Assembly (NCBI RefSeq): GCF_008124765.1
Contig: NZ_VNHS01000012.1
Location: 186,001 to 250,000, forward strand
Source: Paenibacillus methanolicus
GTDB lineage: Bacteria > Bacillota > Bacilli > Paenibacillales > Paenibacillaceae
Length of the DNA: 64,000 bases
Reading direction: 5' to 3'
In this document: one piece after another, positions 50,046 through 59,313 of the stretch
Layout of the letters: the number at the start of each line of letters is the position of its first letter
Numbering within the stretch: position 1 is the first letter of the stretch
The notes under the pieces: generated by a model
The model's input: the letters and a program-made list of their open reading frames with translations, nothing else
Told to the model about the DNA's origin: nothing
Databases searched by the model: none
Made by a program: the position numbers and the translations under genes

Positions 50046-50163
50046 CGGGCGCGGCACCATCGTGGTCACGACCGATGCGGCGGACGGCGAGCAACAGCGT
50101 CTGCAGTTCGCGATGACGAGCGTGGACGGGCTGTGGAAAATCGAATTGATCCAAGCGCTGTGA
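50041..50163 (+). pseudogene. C-terminal gene fragment
   Basis: The frame reads PDGRGTIVVTTDAADGEQQ then FAMTSVDGLWKIELIQAL and a stop. The final block looks like the last strand and helix of an NTF2-like or lipoprotein DUF fold (DGLWKIE). No start codon and no N-terminal part exist, because the preceding gene occupies the upstream DNA. It is probably what remains after a deletion fused this tail to the end of the 113-residue gene. Confidence 0.5.
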
Positions 50164-50176
50164 TGCGTCGGGAACA

Positions 50177-50215
50177 AAGAAGGCTGCCCGGGAATCGTTC
50201 CCGGACAGCCTTCTT
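50177..50215. terminator. Bidirectional terminator
   Basis: AAGAAGGCTGCCCGGGAA pairs with TTCCCGGACAGCCTTCTT (one mismatch) around a TCG loop, between convergent transcripts. Confidence 0.88.
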
Positions 50216-50241
50216 GTCTTCTATGCGCTTGTAAGCCGTGA

Positions 50242-52341
50242 TTAATGGCCGAGAATGCCGCGCAGCAGCGTGCCGTAGAGCGCCGCGGCTTCTTGCTTCG
50301 TCATCGAGGCGCGGGGACGGTATTCAGCCGCTCCGCTCGCGTCCTTCGTCACCTCGGGGCCGTGCCAGCCGGCGGAGACGACGAATTGCACCGCATCGTC
50401 CGCCCACTTGGACGGGGCGGTCGCCAGCTTCGCGGGCGCCGGCGCCGCGCCGATGAGGCCGGTCGCGAGACGGAATGCGACGATGGCGGCTTCTTCGCGG
50501 GTAATGGCGCGGTCGGGCTCGAAGTTCTGGCCCGGCACGCCGGTCAGCACCCCGAGCTCATACACGGTCTGCACGAGCGTCGCGAGCGAATGATCGCGCA
50601 TGTCGGGGAACGCCACCGGGTTCTTGGAAGGCATGATCCCGGCGATGCGGGCCACGATGGCGACGAATTCGGCGCGGGTGATGGCGCGCTCCGGCTCGAA
50701 GGCGGCTGCGCCGTCGTCCTCGAAGGCGCCCAGCGAGCGAAGCAGGTTTATATCGGGGGCATACGGACTATCGCCTTGCACGTCGGTATAAGCCGGCTTC
50801 TCCACGAGTTTTTGCGATAGGCTGTCCGGGGACGAGTAATAAATGTAGGCGATGTTGCCCTTGTCGTCTTCCTTGAAAGCGGCGATCTGACCGGACTCGT
50901 CCTCGAACGTCAGCGGGGCCGTCGGCTTCAGCGTATGCGAGCCGAGCGCGTCGTCCACGAGCAGCACGCCGTCGCCCGCGGTGACTTTGGTCGCCATGAG
51001 CGGCATGCGCAGGCTGCTGTAGAGCCCTTCGAATTTGGTCAACTGCTGCTTCGTGAACGCGGGGGCGGTCGGCGCATTGCCGGCTTTCTTCGGATAGAAG
51101 CGATCCATGAAGGCGTCGAAGTACAGCGTCCGCAGTTCCACGGAAGCATCGGACGTGGATAGAATCAGTCCGCCGACGTTGTGCTCGGGAATGAGCCACA
51201 TCCAAGAGTGGTAACCCGGCAGGTCGCCGCCTTTGCCCATGACGTATTGGCCGTTCTGCATATTATGGAAGAACGATTCGAAGCCATAGCCCATAATCGG
51301 CACGCCGGGGGCGGCTTCATAATGCGTCTCGAGCATCGACTTGGCCGTCTCGGCCTTCAGCACGCGCTTGCCGCCGAACGCGCCGTCGTTCAAGTGGGCG
51401 ATCATGAAGTTCGCCAGGTCGCTGCCCGAGGCGAGCATGCTGCCATCCGGCGAAATAGCCGGGGACAGCTGATAAGCGCCGAGCGGCTTGCCCTGCCCGT
51501 CGTAACCGGTCGCCAGCTTCTTCCCGGACGTCTCGTCAAGCAGGTACGTGGCGTTGTTCATCTGAAGCGGGGCGAATACGTGCTCCTGTATATATTGTTC
51601 GAACGGCTGCCCGGTCACGTTCTCGATAATGAGTCCTTGGATGTTGAACGCGAGATTGTCGTAGCGGTAGACTTCGCCGGGCTTGCGCACGACGGTCGGC
51701 GCGTTGCGCTTCACGAATTCGTCCAGCGAAAGCGGCTTCGCGGCATCCGGATTCGCGTCCGTGCCCGAGTCGGTAAACTCGAAGCCGGTCGTATGCGTCA
51801 GCAGGTGCTCGACCGTGACCGGCACGCCCGTCTTGTTCACGATATTGACGCCGGGCAGGTACTTGGTAATGTCGCCATGGAGATCGACCTTGCCCTGCTC
51901 GACGAGCTGCATGAGGCCGGTCGAGGTGATCGCCTTCGAGATGGAGGCGGTGCGGAACAGCGTCCCGTTCGGATCGATCGGCTTCTTGGCCGCGACGTCG
52001 GCGTACCCGTATCCTGCGTTGAGCAGCACCTTGTCGTCTTTCACGACGACCGCGATCGCGCCGCTTAGAATATCCTTCACGTCCTTGCGGGCGAAGAATT
52101 CGTCCGTGAACGCTTGGACGGCTTTGGCGTCGACGGCCGGCGCTTGCGCGGTTGTTCCCGTCGTCGCGGCGGCAGCCGGGAGGCCAGCGATTCCCGCGGC
52201 AGGCAATTGCAGGGCGGCCGGCGCCGCCTGCGCCGTCGCGGGCGCGCCGGCAACCGGCGCGGCGAGCAGCGCGGCCACGAGCAGGGACGTGACGGCGATC
52301 TGGGTCGTGCGGGTACGATTGCGTATCTTTTTGCTCATCAT
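50242..52341 (-). CDS. Serine hydrolase (beta-lactamase class C fold) with SLH domains
   Basis: This 699-residue protein starts at ATG 52341 after AAGGAG. A signal peptide (VTSLLVAALLAAPVAGAPATA) is followed by an Ala/Pro linker and a serine beta-lactamase-related domain (about 75-410). S133-x-x-K136 is in TASISKAIT, and Y-x-N is in YRYDNLAF; MGKGGDLPGYHSW takes the place of the H/K-x-G region. A lipocalin-like C-domain (about 420-520) follows. Three SLH-type repeats (AFEPERAITRAEFVAIVARI, FEPDRAITREEAAIVAFRLA, and a weaker last one) anchor it to the wall. It is probably a D-aminopeptidase or esterase on the surface; beta-lactam resistance is not implied. Confidence 0.9.
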   Translation of the reverse strand: MMSKKIRNRTRTTQIAVTSLLVAALLAAPVAGAPATAQAAPAALQLPAAGIAGLPAAAATTGTTAQAPAVDAKAVQAFTDEFFARKDVKDILSGAIAVVVKDDKVLLNAGYGYADVAAKKPIDPNGTLFRTASISKAITSTGLMQLVEQGKVDLHGDITKYLPGVNIVNKTGVPVTVEHLLTHTTGFEFTDSGTDANPDAAKPLSLDEFVKRNAPTVVRKPGEVYRYDNLAFNIQGLIIENVTGQPFEQYIQEHVFAPLQMNNATYLLDETSGKKLATGYDGQGKPLGAYQLSPAISPDGSMLASGSDLANFMIAHLNDGAFGGKRVLKAETAKSMLETHYEAAPGVPIMGYGFESFFHNMQNGQYVMGKGGDLPGYHSWMWLIPEHNVGGLILSTSDASVELRTLYFDAFMDRFYPKKAGNAPTAPAFTKQQLTKFEGLYSSLRMPLMATKVTAGDGVLLVDDALGSHTLKPTAPLTFEDESGQIAAFKEDDKGNIAYIYYSSPDSLSQKLVEKPAYTDVQGDSPYAPDINLLRSLGAFEDDGAAAFEPERAITRAEFVAIVARIAGIMPSKNPVAFPDMRDHSLATLVQTVYELGVLTGVPGQNFEPDRAITREEAAIVAFRLATGLIGAAPAPAKLATAPSKWADDAVQFVVSAGWHGPEVTKDASGAAEYRPRASMTKQEAAALYGTLLRGILGH

Positions 52342-52578
52342 TTTCACTCCTTATGGCGAATGCGTTCTTCCATTTCATGGTAGTGGAATAGAGGAGGCCG
52401 CAACACCGTCCCCGGAATGAAAACGCGCGGACCTCCAGGCGGAGGCCGGAGCTGGACCGCAGGCGCACGGCAAGGGACGAGCCATGCCGAATCGCGCGCG
52501 AAAAGGGCTGCGCCAACGTCATCGGAATGACGAAGATGCAGCCCTCGGACGCATGAGCCGTGGACAATCGATCGTGCC

Positions 52579-53568
52579 TTACGCTTTCTTCTTCATGAAC
52601 GGCAAATGCAGCGCGAACGATTTGCATGCGGGCTTCTGCTTGCCATTCTTGTCGAAATGCAGCACCGCGTTGATCTCTCCGCCGATGACGAGCACGATGC
52701 TCGACAGATAGAGCCAGGTTAGCAGCACGATAATGCCGCCAATACTGCCGTACGTTTTGGAGTAGCTGCCGAAATGGTTCACGTAGAACGAGAAGGCCAG
52801 CGACGTCACGATCCAGCCGACCGTGGTGAAAATCGCCCCGGGCAGCACTTCTTTGAATTTCAGGTGCAGATTCGGGACGAACATGTACATCAGCGCGAAG
52901 ACGACGGCCATGATCGCGATCGGCAGGACGAATTGGGCGATGCCCCAGATGACGTCGAAGCTGCCGGGCAGCTGCGTCCATTTGTACAAATTGTCGCCGA
53001 TAACGCGGCCGAAGATGAGCATGACCATGCTCGATACGATGACGAGCGCCAGGATGACGGTGAAGAGCAGCGAGATGCCCTTCACTTTCCAGAACGGCCG
53101 CGTCTCCTCGACGTCGTACGCTTTGTTCAACGCTTTGATGACGGCGCTCACCCCGTTGGAGGCCGACCACAGCGTAATGAGCAGACCGAAGGACAACAGC
53201 GAGCCGCTGCGGGATTGCTGGATTTCCTCGAACGCCTCCGAGATCGTGGACGTCGACGTCTCCGGCAGCACGAGCCGGATGCCGTCGATGACGTCGCGCA
53301 CGGTCAAATCCGCGAAGCTCAGCACGGCGATGATGAAGATGAGGAACGGGAAGAACGACAAAATCAAGTAATACGTCAGCTGCGCGCCCATCGCCGGCAC
53401 CTCGTCGTCCTGGAAGCGGCAGTACAGGTTTTGCGCGAACCGCCAGACTCGGCTTTTCGTTTCCCTAGGATTGGCGGGAGCGTCATTGCGTTTGGTACCC
53501 GGCCCGTTAGCCGGACTCGCGGGCTTGCGGCTCTGACCGCTGCCCGTCTGGTGAATCGTGCCTGCCAT
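52579..53568 (-). CDS. YihY/BrkB family inner-membrane protein
   Basis: From ATG 53568, after GAGAGGAGGCTTGGACTT, the product is 329 residues. The N-terminal 40 residues are disordered and basic. About six helices follow, with the family blocks VPAMGAQLTYYLILSFFPFL, FGLLITLWSASNGVSAVIKALNKAYDV and YGSIGGIIVLLTWLYLSSIVL. The family was once called ribonuclease BN by mistake; its function is unknown. The last residues are rich in Lys (HLPFMKKKA). It is a single gene, with a hydrolase gene on one side and a serpin on the other. The frame open to 53667 is rejected because it lacks a ribosome site. Confidence 0.9.
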   Translation of the reverse strand: MAGTIHQTGSGQSRKPASPANGPGTKRNDAPANPRETKSRVWRFAQNLYCRFQDDEVPAMGAQLTYYLILSFFPFLIFIIAVLSFADLTVRDVIDGIRLVLPETSTSTISEAFEEIQQSRSGSLLSFGLLITLWSASNGVSAVIKALNKAYDVEETRPFWKVKGISLLFTVILALVIVSSMVMLIFGRVIGDNLYKWTQLPGSFDVIWGIAQFVLPIAIMAVVFALMYMFVPNLHLKFKEVLPGAIFTTVGWIVTSLAFSFYVNHFGSYSKTYGSIGGIIVLLTWLYLSSIVLVIGGEINAVLHFDKNGKQKPACKSFALHLPFMKKKA

Positions 53569-53738
53569 AAGTCCAAGCCTCCTCTCGAATCGGTAGTCCT
53601 CATTACCCCGCGCTTCGGGGAGACAAACCCCGCGATAGACGGGACATGGGGAGCGAAGAGATAGCAAGGAGGCAGGGCGTTAGGCGGCGAATGGCCGGCT
53701 GCGAGAAGGAGATCGGTGCAAATAGGGAGTAGGAGGAG

Positions 53739-54980
53739 CTAGTTTCCGGCGGAAAGGGCCGGATTCCGGACGACGCCGAGGAAGACGATCGCCCCCATCT
53801 CGCCTTCTTCGATCGCGAAGAAGAACGGTCGGTCGGCCGTGAATTCGCACGGCTGCTGCGGCTCGGCAGTGCCGGCTACCGATATTGCGGTTGCCGCCGC
53901 GGCTTCCGTCCCCGTCTCATCAACCTCGATGCGGGCCTGGTGGACGATCTGGCTGATATAGAACAGCGCGCCCTCCTCCGCCATGCCGGAGAAATCCGCC
54001 TTGGCCGGGTCGAAGGCCGTCTTCATCCCAAGCTGCCGCAGCGTCTCCTCCAACCGCAGCGTCGACTGGATGCCGAAGCGGGGCAGGCGGACGGTTCCGC
54101 CCGCGGTCGCCAGCCCGGCGCGCCACGTCTCGGGGCTGTCGAGCAGCTGGGGCAGCAGGGCATCGAGTCCGCCCGGATCGCCGGGCAGGACGATCGTCAT
54201 GCGCCATTTGCCCTCGCCGTACGGCAGCTGCAGCACCTCGTACGCCTGCTCCTTCTTAAAGGCGTAAGAGCCGCTTTGCTCCATCATGGGGACGCTTGCC
54301 GTCGATCCGTCCTGAAGGCGGAAAGGCCGCTCCTTCGTCCGATCCTCTTCGAACGGCTCGCTCCATGCCCCCTTGATATAGATCGCGTTGACGAGCGCCG
54401 ACACCGTATCGGGCGGGAAGCTTTCGATCAAGCGGGGAATCATCCCTTTCGTCTGCGTATCGACCCATTTATTGACGGCCGCGGGAGCATCGGGATCCCC
54501 GAAGTCGATGTCCTGAATTTCGGCGTTATAATAGGTCTTCAAATCCGCGGCGTACGCTTCTTTCCACCCCATGCCCCGCTGCGCCCATGCGCCGTTCGCG
54601 ATCCGCGCCGTGACCTCCGTATCTTGGTGCTCGAGCACGTCCGTCAGCGCTCGGGTGCCCTCGTTCAGTTCGAGTACGGACAACCCTTGCGCCCGCAGCG
54701 TCTTCAGCATCTCCGAGCGGGTCTCGCCCGCGGCGCCGTTCAAAGCGAGCCCCATCGCCATCGATACGCTAAGCGGGGAGAAGAAGCGGTTCTCTGCGGT
54801 CCCGGGCAACAGGCGGCGTCCGAGCTCCATGGAGAAGGCGTTCGCGGACGCGATCTGCGCGCGGTTCGCGTCCGCCGCCGAGAAGCTCGGGCGCGCGGGG
54901 GCCGAGCCGCAACCGGCGAATAGGGCAAGCAGCGCCGCGGCAGCCGCCATTGCGGCACCCTTTTTGATCTTTCTAATCAT
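53739..54980 (-). CDS. Lipoprotein serpin (serine protease inhibitor)
   Basis: This 413-residue protein has a lipoprotein signal peptide with lipobox LFAGC (Cys24). The remainder is a full serpin: NRFFSPLSVSMAMGLALNGA, the breach and shutter segments (LVNAIYIKGAWSEPFEED), and the reactive-centre hinge VDETGTEAAAATAIS, which has the small residues required for loop insertion, so it is predicted to be inhibitory. The reactive loop continues VAGTAEPQQPCEFTADRPF. The P1 residue cannot be set by eye; small or Thr/Ala residues would favour elastase- or subtilisin-like targets. It probably protects the cell surface. Confidence 0.93.
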   Translation of the reverse strand: MIRKIKKGAAMAAAAALLALFAGCGSAPARPSFSAADANRAQIASANAFSMELGRRLLPGTAENRFFSPLSVSMAMGLALNGAAGETRSEMLKTLRAQGLSVLELNEGTRALTDVLEHQDTEVTARIANGAWAQRGMGWKEAYAADLKTYYNAEIQDIDFGDPDAPAAVNKWVDTQTKGMIPRLIESFPPDTVSALVNAIYIKGAWSEPFEEDRTKERPFRLQDGSTASVPMMEQSGSYAFKKEQAYEVLQLPYGEGKWRMTIVLPGDPGGLDALLPQLLDSPETWRAGLATAGGTVRLPRFGIQSTLRLEETLRQLGMKTAFDPAKADFSGMAEEGALFYISQIVHQARIEVDETGTEAAAATAISVAGTAEPQQPCEFTADRPFFFAIEEGEMGAIVFLGVVRNPALSAGN

Positions 54981-55333
54981 CGCTCCAACCTCCCAGTATT
55001 GTCTTTTAATGGAATACGACGAAAGGCGGAGCGGAAAGGTTGCAGACGGAGGCCCCGCCGCGGATAGCGCGACAAGCTTGGGGACCGCGATTAGCTATGG
55101 ATAGGGGGAACGATAGCCCTATTGATGAAGCGGGAATTCATTGTTAGAATGGGAACGTTAGTTCTAGTCTTGGGCGCGGCGGGGCTAATCGCGCGCCGGT
55201 CGAGGGCCAACAATGGATCGAGAAATAGTTACATGCGACAATACCGATGCGCTCGGCAATGTTGTAAACTGTAAAGATATTCAAAATCGTACCCTATTAA
55301 AATCATCATTATGATTTCGGTCAAGGAGGCGCC
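54981..55333 (+). promoter_or_regulatory. Divergent promoter region, with 7-4-7 inverted repeat
   Basis: This 353-bp gap contains no gene. A sigma-A promoter TTGATG-17-TAGAAT is at 55122-55150 on the plus strand. AAATCAT-CATT-ATGATTT (55300-55317) is an AT-rich inverted repeat just before the AAGGAGG of the exporter gene and could be an operator or a short hairpin. Confidence 0.5.
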
Positions 55334-57100
55334 ATGAGTCAAGGAAAATCGAACGTATCGATCCGGCATTACGCCGCTTTGATGCGCCGTTATTTGCTTC
55401 CGCAGCGGGGAGCGCTCGTTGGGTTGACGCTGCTGCTGTTCGCCTCGATCGGACTGCAGCTGGTCAATCCGCAGATCATCCGGTTCTTCATCGACGAGGC
55501 GCAAGGGGAAGGCTCGATGGAACCGCTTTATTACGCGGCCATCCTCTTCATCGGGTTCTCGGTCGTGCAGCAGATCGTCAGCGTCGTGGCGACTTATATG
55601 AGCGAGAACGTCGCGTGGCGGACGACGAACACGCTGCGCGGCGACTTGGCGGAGCACTGTCTGTCGCTGGACATGAACTTTCATAAGTCGCACACGTCGG
55701 GCGCGATCATCGAGCGGGTCGACGGCGACGTGAATGCGCTGGCGAACTTCTTCTCGAGCATGATTATCCACCTGGCGGGCAACGTCCTGCTCATCTTCGG
55801 CATCATCGCGCTGCTATTTCGGGAGAACTGGCTCATCGGCGCCGGCATGACGCTGTTCGCCGTGTCCGCGATTTACATTATTCAATGGATCCGCAAATTC
55901 GCGGTGCCGGTATGGAGCGGCTGGCGGCAGGCGAACGCGGAATTTTACGGCTTTATCGGCGAGCAGCTGGAAGGGACCGAGGATATTCGCGCCAACGGGG
56001 CAGGAGGCTTCGTCATGGGACGCTTCTTCGGCTTGCTGGAACGGATGCTCCCGCTGCGGATCAAAGCGTTCCTCGGATTCGCGATGATGTGGACGTCGAC
56101 GATCGTCATCTTCGCCCTCGGCAACGCGATGGCGTTCGGGGTGAGCGCCTATCTCTGGTACAAAGACGACATCACGCTCGGCACGGTGTATCTCATTTTC
56201 TATTACACGGAGCTGCTGGCCAAGCCGATCGAGAAAATCCGCACGCAGCTGGAAGATCTGCAGAAGGCGGACGCCAGCATCGTGCGCATTAACGAGCTGT
56301 TCGAGATGAAGTCGGAGATTGCGGACGGTCCCGGGGTCGCTTTCCCCGCCGGACCGCTCGCGGTCGAATTCAAGGACGTCGTGTTCAGCTACGAAGGGGC
56401 CGAGGGCGCGCCGACGCTCAAGGGCGTCAGCCTGAAGCTCGCGCCGGGCGAAGTGCTCGGTCTGCTGGGCCGGACGGGCAGCGGCAAATCGACGATGGCG
56501 CGCATGCTGCTCCGCTTCTACGACCCGCAGCAGGGGGAGATCCGGCTCGGCGGTTCGGACATCCGGCAGGCGAAGGTGAGCGACCTGCGGGCTCGCGCGG
56601 CGATGGTCACGCAGAGCATCGAGATTATGCAGGCGACGGTCCGGGATAATCTGACCTTCTACGACGCGTCGATCGCCGACGCGCGCATCGTCGCCGTGCT
56701 AGAGGAGCTGGGGCTTGCGAACTGGTACCGGACGCTGCCGCAGGGGTTGGATACGATGCTGGCTTCGGGCGGGGGCGGGCTATCGGCCGGGGAAGCGCAG
56801 CTGCTCGCGTTCGCGCGCGTCTTCCTGTGCGATCCCGGACTGGTCATCATGGACGAGGCATCCTCGCGGCTTGATCCGCTTACCGAACAGCGCATCGAAC
56901 GCGCGACGCAGCTGCTGCTGGAGCGGCGGACATGCGTCATCATCGCGCACCGGTTGGCGACCGTTCAGCGCGCGGACCGCATTCTCGTGCTGGAGGACGG
57001 CGAGGTGCTCGAGTTCGGCAGACGGACGGATCTGGCGGCCGATCCGGATTCGAAATTCAGCCGGATGCTGAAGACGGGGATGGAGGAGGTGCTCGCATGA
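55334..57100 (+). CDS. ABC exporter half, catalytic-Glu subunit
   Basis: This 588-residue half-transporter has a six-helix type I exporter domain (about 15-310) and an ATPase domain. Walker A is GRTGSGKST (379-387). Walker B VIMDEASSRLD has Asp507 and the catalytic Glu508. The signature reads LSAGE (483-487) rather than LSGGQ. It overlaps the partner gene by 4 nt (ATGA). The partner has the opposite pattern, so the two should form a heterodimer with one strong and one degenerate ATP site, as in BmrCD and TM287/288. Such pumps export drugs, lipids or peptides; the substrate is unknown. Confidence 0.92.
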   Translation: MSQGKSNVSIRHYAALMRRYLLPQRGALVGLTLLLFASIGLQLVNPQIIRFFIDEAQGEGSMEPLYYAAILFIGFSVVQQIVSVVATYMSENVAWRTTNTLRGDLAEHCLSLDMNFHKSHTSGAIIERVDGDVNALANFFSSMIIHLAGNVLLIFGIIALLFRENWLIGAGMTLFAVSAIYIIQWIRKFAVPVWSGWRQANAEFYGFIGEQLEGTEDIRANGAGGFVMGRFFGLLERMLPLRIKAFLGFAMMWTSTIVIFALGNAMAFGVSAYLWYKDDITLGTVYLIFYYTELLAKPIEKIRTQLEDLQKADASIVRINELFEMKSEIADGPGVAFPAGPLAVEFKDVVFSYEGAEGAPTLKGVSLKLAPGEVLGLLGRTGSGKSTMARMLLRFYDPQQGEIRLGGSDIRQAKVSDLRARAAMVTQSIEIMQATVRDNLTFYDASIADARIVAVLEELGLANWYRTLPQGLDTMLASGGGGLSAGEAQLLAFARVFLCDPGLVIMDEASSRLDPLTEQRIERATQLLLERRTCVIIAHRLATVQRADRILVLEDGEVLEFGRRTDLAADPDSKFSRMLKTGMEEVLA

Positions 57101-58875
57101 GTACGTTTACGTTTCTGTGGCGGCTGATCATGTACAGGCCAATGCGGTATTTCGTCAACGCGCTGGCGTGGACGCTGATCTACCTGGCCCCGATCGCGCC
57201 GGGCTTGGTTACCAAAGAGTTCTTCGATATGTTGGCCGGAGATTCTGCGCTTAACATCGGTATCTGGGGCATCGTCGCGCTGTTGATAGGCGCGGCGCTT
57301 GCCCGGGTCGCGCTTATTTTCGTCGGCTTCATCACGGACGTTCACTTCCGGTTCCGCATCGGCATGCTGCTGCGCCGCAACATGCTCGCGCACGTGCAGC
57401 AGCAGCCGGGCGCAAGAGCGATTCCCGTCTCGCCGGGCGAGGCGATCAGCTACTTCCGCGACGATATCGACCAGACGGAGGAGGCGGCGAGCTGGTCGGT
57501 CGACGCCTTCGGCATGACGACGTTCGCGGCGGTATCGGCCGTTATTCTGATCGGCATCGATGCCGAGCTGACGCTGTACGTCTTCCTGCCGCTCGTACTC
57601 GTCGTGACGGCGGCGCAGCTGTCGACCCAGCGCATCCAGAAGTATCGGGCGGCCAGCCGCGAAGCGACTTCGAACGTGACGGGCGCAATCAGCGAGATGT
57701 TCGCGAACGTGCAGTCCATTCAGGTGGCCGGCGCGGAGAAGCGCGTCGTGAACCGGTTCCGCCAGCTGGGCGAAGAACGGCGCCGGACGATGGTGAAGGA
57801 CAGGCTGATGAGCGAGCTGCTCGATTCGGTGTTCTCCAATTCCGTCAATCTCGGCACCGGGCTGATCCTATTGCTCGCGGGCCAGAAGATGAGGGGCGGC
57901 GATTTCACCGTCGGCGACTTCTCCCTCTTCGTCTACTACTTGACGTTCGTGACGCAGTTCATTACGAACTTCGGCAAGTTCCTCACCTACTTCAAGCAGA
58001 TGGGCGTCGCGCTGGAGCGGCTGACGGCGCTACTGCAGGGCGCAAAGCCCGGCGTCCTCACCGCATCGCACCCGCTGCATCTCTCGCGCAGGGAGGGCAA
58101 GTTCGATCCGGACGAGGCGCGGCATGGCGCAGCGGCAGGATACGATACCGGACTGGAGCGGCTGGAAGTGCGGGGACTCGGTTACCGCTATCCGGATACG
58201 GGCAGAGGAATCGCGGACATCAGCTTTACGCTTGCGCGAGGCTCCTTCACCGTCGTGACCGGCATGATCGGCTCCGGCAAGACGACGCTCGCGCGGGCGT
58301 TGCTCGGCTTGCTGCCCGCCTCGGAAGGAACGATTCGATGGAACGGCCGGGAGGTCGCGGATCCGGGCGAGTTCTTCATCCCGCCGCGCAGCGCCTATAC
58401 CGCCCAAATCCCGCGGCTATACAGCGATACGCTGCGCAACAATATTTTGCTCGGCTTGAAGGAGACGGACGGGAACTTGGCGCGGGCCATCCATGCGGCG
58501 GTCATGGAGCACGATATCGAGCATCTGCAGCTCGGGCTCGAGACGGTCATCGGCCCGCGAGGCGTCAAGCTGTCCGGCGGACAGGCGCAGCGAACGGCTG
58601 CGGCCCGCATGCTCGTCCGCGATGCGGAGATGTACGTGTTCGACGACCTGTCGAGCGCGCTCGACGTCGAGACCGAGCGCAAGCTGTGGGAGCGGTTGTT
58701 CGAAGCCCGGGGCGAGGCGACCTGTCTCGTCGTGTCTCACCGGAAGGCGGCGCTCGCCCAGGCCGACCAGATCATCGTCATGAAGGACGGCCGGATCGAG
58801 GCTAAAGGGACGGCGGCAGAGCTGCTCGCCGGTAGCGAATCGTTCCGGCAGCTATGGCATGGCGACGAGGGTTAA
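57097..58875 (+). CDS. ABC exporter half, degenerate Walker-B subunit
   Basis: This 592-residue half-transporter has six helices (about 15-310) and an ATPase domain. Walker A is GMIGSGKTT (389-397) and the signature LSGGQ (492-496), but Walker B reads VFDDLSSALD with Asp516-Asp517, so the catalytic Glu is replaced by Asp. A roughly 40-residue insertion (LHLSRREGKFDPDEARHG) precedes the ATPase core. With the partner the canonical ATP site would use the partner's Walker motifs and this LSGGQ. It starts at ATG 57097, overlapping the previous stop by 4 nt. Confidence 0.92.
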   Translation: MSTFTFLWRLIMYRPMRYFVNALAWTLIYLAPIAPGLVTKEFFDMLAGDSALNIGIWGIVALLIGAALARVALIFVGFITDVHFRFRIGMLLRRNMLAHVQQQPGARAIPVSPGEAISYFRDDIDQTEEAASWSVDAFGMTTFAAVSAVILIGIDAELTLYVFLPLVLVVTAAQLSTQRIQKYRAASREATSNVTGAISEMFANVQSIQVAGAEKRVVNRFRQLGEERRRTMVKDRLMSELLDSVFSNSVNLGTGLILLLAGQKMRGGDFTVGDFSLFVYYLTFVTQFITNFGKFLTYFKQMGVALERLTALLQGAKPGVLTASHPLHLSRREGKFDPDEARHGAAAGYDTGLERLEVRGLGYRYPDTGRGIADISFTLARGSFTVVTGMIGSGKTTLARALLGLLPASEGTIRWNGREVADPGEFFIPPRSAYTAQIPRLYSDTLRNNILLGLKETDGNLARAIHAAVMEHDIEHLQLGLETVIGPRGVKLSGGQAQRTAAARMLVRDAEMYVFDDLSSALDVETERKLWERLFEARGEATCLVVSHRKAALAQADQIIVMKDGRIEAKGTAAELLAGSESFRQLWHGDEG

Positions 58876-58897
58876 TATCGGAGAACCGGGAATACGA

Positions 58898-58942
58898 ATA
58901 CGGGGATCTTGCGGCAATTTCCGCAAGATCCCCGTATTTCTT
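58898..58942 (+). terminator. Terminator after the ABC exporter operon
   Basis: ATACGGGGATCTTGCGG and CCGCAAGATCCCCGTAT are 17-bp perfect arms around CAATTT, followed by TTCTT. Confidence 0.9.
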
Positions 58943-59282
58943 GTTCGGACAATGCACATGTTTTCTGCCTATTCGCGGAAGGATGCATAATATTTGGCGA
59001 GATTGGAAGGGAATCTTGCGAATCGAGGCGGTGAGCGGTATGATCGCGTAAATGAAGACGATTTCTCCAAACTTATTCGACAATGTTAGACAAAATATGC
59101 TATATACATCTAAAAATCGCATCGTTATAATGACATAATAAGTTAATTTTTTAATTGGTTCGACATCTTTCGAATGGCCTGCCTTGAACAGGCTGCCGTC
59201 CCTGTTTTCCGGGGGTGCGCCGCTCTGGCCTTTGCGCGGGCTTCATCCGCGCCAGGAAGATCAAGTTGCCGAATTTGCTTGG

Positions 59283-59313
59283 ATCCATCCTTTATATTCG
59301 GATGGATTTTTAT
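59283..59313 (+). terminator. Leader terminator before the GGDEF-EAL gene
   Basis: ATCCATCC pairs with GGATGGAT around a 9-nt loop and is followed by TTTTATT. It lies 70 nt before the start codon and 150 nt after the -10 box, so it may be an attenuator. Confidence 0.65.

Noticed and set aside
59172-59270. c-di-GMP riboswitch upstream of the GGDEF-EAL gene
   Set aside because: The conserved CACAGGGCAAACC and GAAA-receptor parts of class I and the class II core are not present; only a generic leader with a terminator can be supported.
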